A stretch of 64,000 nucleotides of DNA, taken from JAJCYL01 sp965206015. Lineage in GTDB: Bacteria > Bacteroidota > Bacteroidia > Cytophagales > Cyclobacteriaceae. The translations under genes were made by a program, and so were the position numbers. Below the pieces are notes generated by a model. That model did not search any database and was not told the DNA's origin. It worked only from the letters and a program-made list of their open reading frames with translations. The first letter of the stretch is position 1. Every line of letters begins with the position of its first letter. The stretch is from the NCBI GenBank assembly GCA_965206015.1, contig CBDBIW010000016.1:434001-498000 (forward strand). The letters run 5' to 3'. Positions 16,951-25,716 of this stretch are shown here, piece by piece.

Positions 16951-17690
16951 GGTATTGCTAATTATATATAGTTTTCTTATTTTTACAGAAAAAAGCCATG
17001 AATTGTCCTAAGTGTTCAAACAGTGCTGTCATTAAATCCGGCAAGATAAAAGGAAAACAAAGGTATAAGTGTAAAAAATGCGGCTACCACTATACGGTAC
17101 AACAAAAATCTACGGCCAAACCAAAAGAGTTGAAAAAATACGCCCTGCAATTATATCTTGAAGGGTTGGGTTTTCGGTCAATCGGTAGAATACTCAACGT
17201 GAGCAATGTATCTGTGTTAAACTGGATAAGGGGTTTTGGCCAACAAGTGCAGTCCTTGTCCAATAGCGGTTCCGAAGTGGATTTCGTAGAGCTTGACCAG
17301 ATGCACAGCTACATTGGAAACAAAAAAACTATTGCTGGATTTGGATTGCTGTTGATCGATAGGGGAAAAAGTTCATCAATTTCGTTATTGGCGACAGAAG
17401 TACTGAGAGAGCAAAAAAGCTCTGGGGGCTAATAGGCACTAACCAGATGAATACTCTAGCAAGTGATTACTGGAAGTCATACGAGCACATTGTCCCTAAA
17501 GACAAACACATTCAATCAAAAGCAGAAACTTTTACCGTAGAAGGCTATAATAGCTTGTTCAGGCATTTTTTGGCAAGAATGAGAAGAAAATCAAAGAGCT
17601 ATTCAAAAAGTATTGAGATGCTTACTTTATCCGTTTTGCTTTTGATGCATCATCGAAATGACACATTAACTATATTTAATTAGCAATGCC
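16951..17690 (+). mobile_element. IS1-like insertion sequence, 740 bp
   Basis: Imperfect terminal inverted repeats of 23 bp with two mismatches are visible: it starts GGTATTGCTAATTA at 16951, and the complement of the right end at 17690 starts GGCATTGCTAATTA. IS1 ends also begin GGT. The size fits the roughly 700-800 bp family. No convincing 8-9 bp target duplication is visible. It contains one broken transposase gene. Confidence 0.75.
16998..17683 (+). pseudogene. IS1-family transposase, frameshift plus nonsense
   Basis: The N-terminus has the zinc-ribbon MNCPKCSNSAVIKSGKIKG, then C..C, and a helix-turn-helix (RSIGRILNVSNVSVLNWI); the core starts with ELDQMHSYIG. After an A7 run at about 17325 the frame must shift -1 to continue as NYCWIWIAVDR, where a TAG at about 17372 interrupts. 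The same frame then resumes with KKFINFVIGDRSTE and YWKSYEHIVPKDKHIQSKAE to 17683. IS1 elements do use an A6C -1 frameshift, but normally before the catalytic core, and the extra TAG makes inactivation more likely. Confidence 0.85.
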
Positions 17691-17827
17691 ATCCTTTAGA
17701 GTCACTTCGCAGACCGTCAACTCCATAATGCCAGCGTAGTTGAACTGTCAAGTCCAGCTATTGGTACCGGTGCCGTTGGCATTACCCGCTTATTGCATAT
17801 GTTTCAGTTCAAAAAATCATGTAATTG

Positions 17828-17855
17828 TTTGGCAGCCGTTCCAACATTAGCTTTG
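17828..17855 (+). promoter_or_regulatory. Bacteroidota-type promoter of the helicase gene
   Basis: TTTG at 17828-17831 and TAGCTTTG at 17848-17855 match the -33 (TTTG) and -7 (TAnnTTTG) elements of the Bacteroidota primary sigma factor, with 16 bases between them, slightly short. The gene start at 17872 follows by 16 bases. Confidence 0.5.
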
Positions 17856-17871
17856 CATAAAAATTAAATCT

Positions 17872-19101
17872 TTGAGTTTTAAAGAATTTGGCTTTGTGCC
17901 TGAAGTAATCGAGGGGCTGGAAGCCATGGGATTCTCAAATCCCACACCCATACAAGAACAAGCAATACCAATTATTAATGCCGGAAAGGATCTCATAGGC
18001 TGTGCCCAGACAGGAACCGGTAAGACTGCTGCTTTTTTATTGCCCATCATTAATAAAATCCATCAAGAAACTGGTCACAATAAGACAGGTACACTGATTA
18101 TTGTACCTACCCGCGAATTGGCCATCCAAATAGATAACCAGGTACAAGGGTTGGCCTATTATCTAAATGTTTCTTCAATTCCTGTTTACGGAGGCGGAGA
18201 TGGTAGCTCATGGGATATTCAGAAAAAGGCCATCATGACTGGTGCAGACATCATGGTGGCTACCCCCGGGAGGTTGATATCGCACATTCACCAGGAATAT
18301 GTAGACCTGTCGGGTATGAAATATTTAATCCTTGATGAAGCAGATCGTATGCTTGACATGGGATTTAATGAGGACATCATGAAGATCATTAAGCAGGTTC
18401 CGGAAAATCGACAAACGCTGTTTTTTTCTGCAACTATGCCAACAAAGATAAGGGGGCTTGCCAAGAAGATATTAAAATCTCCCGAGGAAGTAAGCATCGC
18501 TTTGTCCAAACCTGCTGAAAGAGTAGTTCAGGGGGCGTTTATGACTTATGATGGGCAGAAAAATGACTTAATAGTCCATTTACTTAAGGCCAAGGAGCTT
18601 AAGAGTGTGATCATTTTTTGTGCACGCAAGATCACTGTCAAGAGTCTTAATAAGGACCTGAAAAAGGAGGGAATTAATTCCGAAGCCATTCATTCCGATC
18701 TTGACCAAAGCGAAAGAGAGAAGCTATTACTTAATTACAGAAATTGCGAGTTCCCGGTTTTAGTCGCCACTGATATCATGAGCCGGGGAATCGATATTGA
18801 AGACATAGATTTGGTAATCAACTACGAAGTTCCCCAGGATGCTGAAGACTATGTCCACAGAATTGGCCGTACGGCCCGGGCTTCTTCAAAAGGCATTGCA
18901 TTCACCCTGATTAATGAAGATGATCAATATAATTTCGGTAAGATTGAGGAGTTTATAGGAGCTGAAGTACATAAAATAAAGCTGCCCTCCAACCTGGGTG
19001 AAGGCCCTAAATATAACCCAAAAGCCCACCGAAACAAGGGCAGGGGTAACTTCAGCAGAAAACCAAAAAGAGGGGTTCACACCACCAAAAAGAGAACATA
19101 A
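17872..19101 (+). CDS. DEAD-box RNA helicase (RhlE-like)
   Basis: A 409-residue ATP-dependent RNA helicase with all core motifs: Q motif (PTPIQEQAI), Walker A AQTGTGKT, PTRELA, LDEADRMLDMG (DEAD), FSAT, and HRIGRTAR in the second RecA domain, plus a short basic C-terminal tail. Likely roles are ribosome assembly or RNA turnover in the cytoplasm. The start is a TTG at 17872: an in-frame TAG lies 21 bases upstream and no ATG fits, while SFKEFGF matches the family N-terminus. The next gene's open frame overlaps its end, but that gene probably starts after it. Confidence 0.93.
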   Translation: MSFKEFGFVPEVIEGLEAMGFSNPTPIQEQAIPIINAGKDLIGCAQTGTGKTAAFLLPIINKIHQETGHNKTGTLIIVPTRELAIQIDNQVQGLAYYLNVSSIPVYGGGDGSSWDIQKKAIMTGADIMVATPGRLISHIHQEYVDLSGMKYLILDEADRMLDMGFNEDIMKIIKQVPENRQTLFFSATMPTKIRGLAKKILKSPEEVSIALSKPAERVVQGAFMTYDGQKNDLIVHLLKAKELKSVIIFCARKITVKSLNKDLKKEGINSEAIHSDLDQSEREKLLLNYRNCEFPVLVATDIMSRGIDIEDIDLVINYEVPQDAEDYVHRIGRTARASSKGIAFTLINEDDQYNFGKIEEFIGAEVHKIKLPSNLGEGPKYNPKAHRNKGRGNFSRKPKRGVHTTKKRT

Positions 19102-19138
19102 GTACATACCTTTATCATTGGTACCGGACTTAGTTAAT

Positions 19139-21118
19139 TTGATTAATACCATTCGCATAGGATTGTTTTGGGTACTGATTGTTCAATTAGTGACCCAACA
19201 GCCATCAGTCGCTCAGGGATTAAGAGGCAAGGACAGGTATGAATGGGATGTCAAGGCCTATGACATTAAATCTTGTGCCAATTCTGACCAAATACTTTCT
19301 TCTTCCAAACTCTTTTTAGAGAAAAAAGGAGATGATGTTTATCTATTTGCCCCAGATTCCAAACCGCTGTTAAACCTAATCAGCCATGACAAAGATGCCA
19401 TTGCTATAGAGAAGGTATTTCAGTCGAGTTATCTGAATGATACCTCTCGATTGGGTAGAAATAAAGGGAGATCAATATTCAATGGGAAAGTTATGCGCCC
19501 GGTTGGTCGGGTTGAACTCTATGAAAATCTTGCGGATCATTTTAGTATGACTTCGTATGACCGCAATGCCCTCCATGAAAGAGCACAACCAACCCCTTAT
19601 TGGATGACTTACCTTGGAAAAGACACGCTTTCGGGTGCGGGCCCATATGAATACAACATCCTAATTATTAAAAACTCATCACTTTGTGCTGTCAGACATC
19701 ATAAAAATCAAGCCGGACAACATCATGAATTTTATGATGGCATTCAAATTCAACCTGAGTGGCCGAATAAGGAATTGCGCATTCTTCCCATTTTAAAAAC
19801 GTTTTCGTTTCAGGTTCCTTTCGACCGTAATGCTGTGACCATTAATAATGAAGGTAAATCACTTTATACGGATGTATTAGACGATTTCATCGTGAGGGGA
19901 GTGAAAATTTGGGCATACGCTTCAGTAGAGGGCAATGCTGATCTCAATGAAAGATTGCAGAAAGAAAGGGCACTTTATATTCAGAATTCTTTGCAGAAAC
20001 ATCTTCCGGAACAAGTAAAATATAAGATTATCGCCAAGGAGAATTGGGAACGTTTTGCAGAGCAACTGGAAGGTAGTGAACAGGACAGTTTACAACAATT
20101 CTCCAAAGAAGAAATCAAGGAAATGCTAAAGAAGGAAGATAACCTTTCGGCATTTAATCATTTATTATATGATCAGCGAAAAGCGGTAGTGAAGGTTTTT
20201 TATAATACCAAACCACAAGATTATGATACGGTCCATATTATTCAACATAATTTAAGACAAGCTCTTGATTCGATAAACAGTAGGAAAAAAGCAGGTAAGC
20301 CCTATAGTTATTATGTACGTGATGCAGAAGGATTGTACAGTTGGCTTTATACCGAATTGAAAAAACAGAAAATTTCAGAAGGCGATTTCATGAAGTGGGC
20401 TTTTCCACTAGACCCCACTTACCATAAAATGATCAATAACCAGTTTTGGTATCAGTACTATCATGAGGATGTTCAAACTCCTATGATGCAAAACTACATA
20501 AAGCTGGTTGGATTGGATCAGGAGGCGAGTGATGTCGAGCGCTTTAATCTAATCTCCTACGTATTGGAGAAGGAACACAATGGCACAAATGACACAGGTC
20601 TTGTGCTTGAAGATCTTGGAAGGTTGATGCGTAGTAGAGCTTATCACAATATTCCTCGTGAAAAAGTGCTTAGGGTGGCAATTCCTCTTTTTGCAAAGCT
20701 GGCAGTTCATTACAATCGGGACTTCACATCATGGAATAGAAGGAATTTGATGCTCAATGACCTAATGACTTTATTTGATCAGGATTCTACAAAGAAAGAT
20801 ACTGACTGGTTGAAATTAGCAGAGTTGGCAGCTCATTTGGGAAATAGTTTTGTGGCCAATGAGGTTATTGATCGATTTGGAGGTAGCGAGCTGTTCAAAG
20901 ATTTTGATTTAAAATTGAATTATGATCATTCTTCAGTCATATCCGGTGAATTTGATAGCGATCGCTATTACACAAATCTGGTATCCCAATTTGAAGAACT
21001 GGGCAGGGAAAGTTGGTGTAGTTTATTCGATACAGGCGGCTTAAGTTTTCAAGCGATGGATGATGAAGATATCCATCAGCTGTATTTATCCAGTTGCAGG
21101 TCAAATTTAAGCCCTTGA
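19139..21118 (+). CDS. Exported OmpA-like protein, paralogue A
   Basis: A large exported protein of unknown function, about 660 residues. The open frame begins inside the helicase gene (18998), but a TTG at 19139 gives a proper signal peptide (LINTIRIGLFWVLIVQL, cleavage near SVAQ). Around residues 255-290 lies an OmpA-C-like block (KIWAYASVEGNADLNERLQK), the part of OmpA domains that precedes peptidoglycan binding. The rest is helical. A paralogue with the same block and a similar C-terminus is encoded at 25714. The C-terminus is intact, but insertion-sequence debris begins directly after the stop codon. Confidence 0.7.
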   Translation: MINTIRIGLFWVLIVQLVTQQPSVAQGLRGKDRYEWDVKAYDIKSCANSDQILSSSKLFLEKKGDDVYLFAPDSKPLLNLISHDKDAIAIEKVFQSSYLNDTSRLGRNKGRSIFNGKVMRPVGRVELYENLADHFSMTSYDRNALHERAQPTPYWMTYLGKDTLSGAGPYEYNILIIKNSSLCAVRHHKNQAGQHHEFYDGIQIQPEWPNKELRILPILKTFSFQVPFDRNAVTINNEGKSLYTDVLDDFIVRGVKIWAYASVEGNADLNERLQKERALYIQNSLQKHLPEQVKYKIIAKENWERFAEQLEGSEQDSLQQFSKEEIKEMLKKEDNLSAFNHLLYDQRKAVVKVFYNTKPQDYDTVHIIQHNLRQALDSINSRKKAGKPYSYYVRDAEGLYSWLYTELKKQKISEGDFMKWAFPLDPTYHKMINNQFWYQYYHEDVQTPMMQNYIKLVGLDQEASDVERFNLISYVLEKEHNGTNDTGLVLEDLGRLMRSRAYHNIPREKVLRVAIPLFAKLAVHYNRDFTSWNRRNLMLNDLMTLFDQDSTKKDTDWLKLAELAAHLGNSFVANEVIDRFGGSELFKDFDLKLNYDHSSVISGEFDSDRYYTNLVSQFEELGRESWCSLFDTGGLSFQAMDDEDIHQLYLSSCRSNLSP

Positions 21119-21119
21119 T

Positions 21120-21420
21120 ATGTCACTTTTTTATAAAGAGTGGACAACAAGTGCACTATTTATCATTGGTTACTGATGCCTACAGTCGCAAGATCATGGA
21201 ATTTTATCTCAGTGATGACATGCGTACTGAACATGCGGTGGTAGCCTTGAAAAGGGCTGTTAAGAATAGAAAAACCAGTCAAGAACTTATCCGTCATTCA
21301 GATAGAGGATTACGATACTGTTCTTCTCTGGCTATCAAAACGAACTCAATAGACAGCAAATCGGTCCTTCCATGACCATAGGCCGCATCTTGGTCTAAAC
21401 TTTAAAACACCTGATTTTAT
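21120..21420 (+). pseudogene. IS3-type transposase (rve) fragment
   Basis: VHYLSLVTDAYSRKIMEFYL and IRHSDRGLRYCS are the regions around the first and second catalytic Asp of an IS3-family OrfB. A frame change near 21330 is needed to continue into YQNELNRQQIGPSMT. The N-terminal half and the part carrying the Glu are missing, so this is a remnant. It abuts the OmpA-like gene without breaking it. Confidence 0.7.
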
Positions 21421-21528
21421 ACATGAAAAATCCTGTGAAGAATACTCCTGGGGATTAATCCAAAGCTTTTTAAAAACCGTCAACCTAGCTTAGGACGGAT
21501 CATAATACTCTTCTTTAAGCCTTAGCGG

Positions 21529-23754
21529 CTATTTCTTCACTATTACCTCTATATCTTCCGTGTTTTTAACAATTCCCTTTTCAGTAACATTTATAACAAT
21601 GGTTTTTTCCTGATCCAATATTTCTTGATCAATAACAGCATGTCGATTAGAATCAGCTGCAATGTGAGGGGCAATGATCAATGCCACTATTGATGTAAGC
21701 TTAATCAATATATTCATTGAAGGGCCAGAGGTATCTTTAAAAGGATCGCCTACAGTATCACCGGTAACTGACGCTGTGTGAGCATCCGATCCCTTGTGTT
21801 CCATTTTTCCATTTATTTCAACCCCTTTCTCAAATGATTTTTTAGCATTGTCCCAGGCACCACCAGCGTTGTTTTGAAATATTCCCATCAAAACACCTGA
21901 TACAGTAATGCCTGCCAACATTCCGCCTAATACCTCAGGGCCAAAAGTAAAACCAACAACAACTGGCGTAATTAAGGCAATCGCCCCTGGCCTTACCATC
22001 TCTTTGATGGAGGCTTTTGTACTAATGTCAACACATTTCTCATATTCAGGCTTGGCTTTATACTCCATTATTCCAGGGATCTCTTTGAACTGCCTTCGTA
22101 CTTCATTCACCATTTCCATCGCTGCTTTTCCAACCGCTGCTATCGCCAGAGAAGAAAATATATAGGGGATCATTCCTCCTACAAACAAGCCTGCTAGTAC
22201 CTCTGCTTTGTAGATGTCAATACTATCAATGCCTGCGATGCCAACGAATGCGGCAAAAAGAGCTAATGCAGTCAAAGCCGCAGAAGCTATTGCAAAACCT
22301 TTACCCGCTGCTGCAGTTGTATTGCCTACAGCATCTAAATTATCAGTTCGACCTCTAACCTCTTCAGGCAAACCACTCATCTCTGCAATTCCACCAGCAT
22401 TGTCAGCAATAGGTCCGAAAGCATCTATTGCCAATTGCATAGCGGTAGTAGCCATCATTCCAGCAGCGGCGATTGCAACACCATACAGACCGGCTAATTC
22501 AAATGACCCATAAATACCAGCAGCCAAAACAATGACCGGCAGCATGGTAGATTCCATACCAACAGAAAGACCACCAATAATGTTAGTAGCATGTCCGGTA
22601 GAAGACTGTCGAACAATTGAATTCACGGGTCTTTTACCCATCGCTGTATAATATTCTGTGATCATACTCATTAAGGTGCCAACAACCAGGCCCAGGAGTA
22701 TAGCCCAAAAGACATCCATAGAAGTGAAACTATATCCTCTTATACTCATGGTATCAGCCAGGAGATAGTCGACCAAAAAATAAGAGACTATCGCTGTGAG
22801 GATAATTGAAGACCAGTTTCCCAGGTTCAATGCATTTTGAACGCTATCGGTTTCTTTGCTGATCTTAACAAAGAATGTACCCACTATTGAAAATACGATG
22901 CCCATGCCAGCAATTAACATTGGTAATAAAATTGGTCCAATACCTCCAAATGTATCATTCGATTCAATTTCTCTTCCTAAAACCATGCTTGCCAATATAG
23001 TGGCCACATATGATCCGAAAAGGTCAGCTCCCATACCAGCCACGTCACCAACATTGTCACCAACATTATCAGCTATGGTCGCGGGATTTCTAACATCATC
23101 TTCCGGAATACCTGCTTCAACCTTACCAACCAAGTCAGCCCCAACGTCCGCTGCTTTCGTATAAATACCTCCCCCTACTCTGGCAAATAAAGCAATTGAC
23201 TCTGCTCCCAATGAAAATCCCGCTAAAACTTCAAGCACTTTTTCCATGGCTATGCCATTCACATCACCTCCTGTATTCAATACATATATTTGGTATAAGA
23301 TGATGAAGATTGAACCCATTCCAAACACTGCGAGTCCTGTTACACCTAAACCCATAACCGTTCCACCAGTGAAGGAGACTTTAAGGGCTTGCGGCAAACT
23401 GGTTATAGCTGCCTGGGTGGTTCTAACATTCGCTTTGGTAGCGATATTCATCCCAAAATACCCGGCAACAGCAGAGAAGACCGCCCCTATCAAAAAAGAC
23501 ACCGCAATAAATGGGCTCGAGGTCTCAACCAATGTTCCTGAATACGCTAAAAGGATTGCCGTGATAACCGCGAAGTAGCTCAGCACTTTCCACTCGGCTT
23601 GTAAGAACGCCATAGCACCTTCTGCTATATAGCCGGCCAGTTCATTCATCTTTTCATCTCCCGATTCTTGCTTTGATACCCACCCGGATTTCATCCACAT
23701 CACAAATAGACCTATAACACCAAGAATAGGAACTAAGAATATAATATTATGCAT
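21529..23754 (-). CDS. hppA: Membrane-bound proton/sodium-pumping pyrophosphatase, K+-dependent type
   Basis: A 741-residue integral membrane protein with about 16 helices that couples hydrolysis of pyrophosphate to ion pumping. The pyrophosphate-binding signature [20 protein letters not shown] followed by [20 protein letters not shown] is complete, as is the C-terminal [14 protein letters not shown] block. [13 protein letters not shown] has Ala rather than Lys at the position that decides K+ dependence, so this is the K+-dependent subtype, which includes both Na+ and H+ pumps; the pumped ion cannot be decided here. A good promoter lies upstream at 23786-23815. It is the only minus-strand gene between the two OmpA-like paralogues. 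Confidence 0.96.
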   Translation of the reverse strand: MHNIIFLVPILGVIGLFVMWMKSGWVSKQESGDEKMNELAGYIAEGAMAFLQAEWKVLSYFAVITAILLAYSGTLVETSSPFIAVSFLIGAVFSAVAGYFGMNIATKANVRTTQAAITSLPQALKVSFTGGTVMGLGVTGLAVFGMGSIFIILYQIYVLNTGGDVNGIAMEKVLEVLAGFSLGAESIALFARVGGGIYTKAADVGADLVGKVEAGIPEDDVRNPATIADNVGDNVGDVAGMGADLFGSYVATILASMVLGREIESNDTFGGIGPILLPMLIAGMGIVFSIVGTFFVKISKETDSVQNALNLGNWSSIILTAIVSYFLVDYLLADTMSIRGYSFTSMDVFWAILLGLVVGTLMSMITEYYTAMGKRPVNSIVRQSSTGHATNIIGGLSVGMESTMLPVIVLAAGIYGSFELAGLYGVAIAAAGMMATTAMQLAIDAFGPIADNAGGIAEMSGLPEEVRGRTDNLDAVGNTTAAAGKGFAIASAALTALALFAAFVGIAGIDSIDIYKAEVLAGLFVGGMIPYIFSSLAIAAVGKAAMEMVNEVRRQFKEIPGIMEYKAKPEYEKCVDISTKASIKEMVRPGAIALITPVVVGFTFGPEVLGGMLAGITVSGVLMGIFQNNAGGAWDNAKKSFEKGVEINGKMEHKGSDAHTASVTGDTVGDPFKDTSGPSMNILIKLTSIVALIIAPHIAADSNRHAVIDQEILDQEKTIVINVTEKGIVKNTEDIEVIVKK

Positions 23755-23785
23755 TACTTTTTAGTTAGGTTTAAAAATCAGGCTG

Positions 23786-23815
23786 CAAAGATAGGCCCTG
23801 GTCTATGAATTCAAA
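23786..23815 (-). promoter_or_regulatory. Promoter of hppA
   Basis: On the minus strand, TTTG (23815-23812) and TATCTTTG (23793-23786) are 18 bases apart and match the Bacteroidota -33/-7 consensus. The hppA start at 23754 follows about 30 bases after. Confidence 0.6.
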
Positions 23816-23852
23816 GAGTGATTCAGGCTAATAATGGCTACAGTTATTAGAC

Positions 23853-23860
23853 TAAATTTG
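23853..23860 (+). promoter_or_regulatory. -7 element for the DinB-like gene
   Basis: TAAATTTG matches TAnnTTTG and lies 25 bases before the ATG at 23886. No clear -33 TTG is seen. Together with the hppA promoter this makes a divergent promoter region. Confidence 0.4.
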
Positions 23861-23885
23861 ACCCATCAATCTGACTTTGAAAAGC

Positions 23886-24383
23886 ATGGTAAATATAGTA
23901 GTGAAAGAAGCGGTTTATCGACTGGTACAAGAATCTGTACCACGGATTAAAAAGTGCTTTGTGAACTTAACCGACGAGGAAATCTGGAATCGCCCTAACA
24001 ATAACCTTGTAAGCTTGGGCAATCTCATTTTACACCTTAATGGGAATGTGAGACAATATATTCTCTTTGGACTTGGCGGTCAATCAGACAAACGCAAACG
24101 TCAATCAGAATTCGATCATTCTGAGATAATCCCAAAAGACAAACTCTTAAGTGATCTTGACCAACTTATGGTTGAAGTACAGGAGGTTTTAAAGAATCTC
24201 GATGATGACAACCTCACTAAACTATTCACTGTCCAGGGGATGGAATTAACAGGTTTTGGAATTATTATGCATGTTGTCGAACATTTTTCCTATCATGTAG
24301 GTCAAATCACCTGGCATACTAAACTCTTGAAGGAAATGGATATGAAATATTATGCTGGTCAAGACCTTGATATTACCGGATAA
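23886..24383 (+). CDS. DinB-superfamily (DUF1572-like) protein
   Basis: A 165-residue four-helix-bundle protein. Metal-ligand histidines of the DinB/YfiT fold are seen in LILHLNGN and in MHVVEHFSYHVGQI. Members include thiol-dependent S-transferases and many uncharacterised enzymes; no specific reaction can be given. The ATG at 23886 is preferred over a TTG three codons earlier. It is followed after one base by the T9SS plug gene, so the two are likely co-transcribed. Confidence 0.8.
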   Translation: MVNIVVKEAVYRLVQESVPRIKKCFVNLTDEEIWNRPNNNLVSLGNLILHLNGNVRQYILFGLGGQSDKRKRQSEFDHSEIIPKDKLLSDLDQLMVEVQEVLKNLDDDNLTKLFTVQGMELTGFGIIMHVVEHFSYHVGQITWHTKLLKEMDMKYYAGQDLDITG

Positions 24384-24384
24384 T

Positions 24385-25671
24385 ATGAGGAAGCTATCCA
24401 TCCTGATTGCACTGTTTTTCCTTAACAGATGTGTGCCATTAACCCAGTCTACTACCAGTAGTTCTCAAGCTGTCACTAAAAAAATAGTCTTCGGCGATTT
24501 TAGATATGAGTCCAATATCCTGTCGGATATTCTCTATCCCAGCAGGGGTTTTGTTCAAGATGTAGTACAGAGTTCTGCAATAGCGTTGAATGGTGAAACG
24601 CAGCTGGTCCTGGAGTTCGACGAACTCTATGCCGGCTACCAGGATTACACTGCGAAGTTTATCCACTGTAATGCTGATTGGACCAAATCTACCCTCCCGG
24701 AATTGGAGTTTAGTGAAGGTTATAACGAATATCCGATTCGCACCTATGACTATTCTCAAAGCACACTGACCCCTTACACTCATTATACTTTGGAAGTTCC
24801 CCGCGTACGTTTACCGGGCAATTACCTTTTAGTCGTATATAGAGGCAACAATGAAAATGATTTTATTCTCACCAGAAAATTTGTTGTTTTTGATTCCAGA
24901 GTTCAAATAAAACCAAAAATTGCAGTCATGACCGGAGCCTCCGGAAGATTTCAGAATCATCAAATAGAATTCGAAATTAATTATCGGGGGTTGCAATTGA
25001 CTAATGCTTACAATGACATTAAGGTTACGGTAAGACAAAATCAGCGGTGGGACAATGCCATCTCCAGTTTGAAGCCGACACAAGTCAGGCAAGACCAATC
25101 AACTTTACACTATCGGCAATTTACAGGAGAAAATGTTTTCCAGTCCCTGAATGAGTTTCGACTTGCAGATTTGAGGTCAATCACCTTTAAAGGGCAAAAT
25201 GTAACAAATTTGGAGAAGACGGTTGAAAGCGTCGCAGCTCATTTGAGGATTAATAAATCAAGAGCAAACGAAATTTATAGCCAGTACAGTGATATAAATG
25301 GCGGGTATGTCATTGAAAACAATGACCCCGGAGCTGATTACCTGGAAGAGGATTATATAACAACGCATTTTTATTTAGAGCACCCACAACAGTCAAATGC
25401 TATCTATATAATAGGTGCGTTTAACAATTGGCACACAGTCAATCGGATGACCTTCAATCCGGATAGACAACTTTACACAACCAGTCTTAAATTGAAGCAG
25501 GGATTCTACAATTACTTGTATTATGTCGAGAATGGTGACCCACATCCCTATATACTGGAAGGGAGCTTTTATGAAACCGAGAACGACTATGACATTATTG
25601 TATACTACCGAGATCCTCAAACTTTCTCAGACCTTGCCGTAGGGTACGTAAGCTTTAATAGCAGAAATTAA
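24385..25671 (+). CDS. Type IX secretion system plug protein (DUF5103)
   Basis: A 428-residue exported protein of the DUF5103 family, recognised by its N-terminal strand pattern (YESNILSDILYPSRG, then FDELYAGYQDYTAKFIHCNAD) and the motif AFNNWHTVNRMTFNP near residue 345. DUF5103 proteins include the Plug subunit that closes the SprA translocon of the Bacteroidota type IX secretion system. The ATG at 24385 opens a lipoprotein signal (FFLNRC, Cys16); an in-frame ATG at 24352 overlaps the previous gene. It supports the presence of T9SS in this organism, as does the sorting-domain remnant at 56918. Confidence 0.85.
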   Translation: MRKLSILIALFFLNRCVPLTQSTTSSSQAVTKKIVFGDFRYESNILSDILYPSRGFVQDVVQSSAIALNGETQLVLEFDELYAGYQDYTAKFIHCNADWTKSTLPELEFSEGYNEYPIRTYDYSQSTLTPYTHYTLEVPRVRLPGNYLLVVYRGNNENDFILTRKFVVFDSRVQIKPKIAVMTGASGRFQNHQIEFEINYRGLQLTNAYNDIKVTVRQNQRWDNAISSLKPTQVRQDQSTLHYRQFTGENVFQSLNEFRLADLRSITFKGQNVTNLEKTVESVAAHLRINKSRANEIYSQYSDINGGYVIENNDPGADYLEEDYITTHFYLEHPQQSNAIYIIGAFNNWHTVNRMTFNPDRQLYTTSLKLKQGFYNYLYYVENGDPHPYILEGSFYETENDYDIIVYYRDPQTFSDLAVGYVSFNSRN

Positions 25672-25693
25672 TCCCCAAATTCTTCGATTGTCA

Positions 25694-25716
25694 CATTCAA
25701 ATTTTCGTTTTGAATG
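25694..25716 (+). promoter_or_regulatory. Hairpin over the possible start of the next gene
   Basis: CATTCAAA (25694-25701) can pair with TTTGAATG (25709-25716). The second arm contains the ATG at 25714. It may be a weak terminator of the plug gene or a structure masking that start codon, which would favour the GTG at 25759 as the true start. Confidence 0.35.

Noticed and set aside
18998..19138. N-terminal extension of the OmpA-like protein
   Set aside because: It lies within the helicase gene in another frame and would push the signal peptide inside the protein.
21908..23578. Several long plus-strand open frames
   Set aside because: They are antisense shadows of the hppA gene, rich in Ala/Pro/Ile and without any family pattern.
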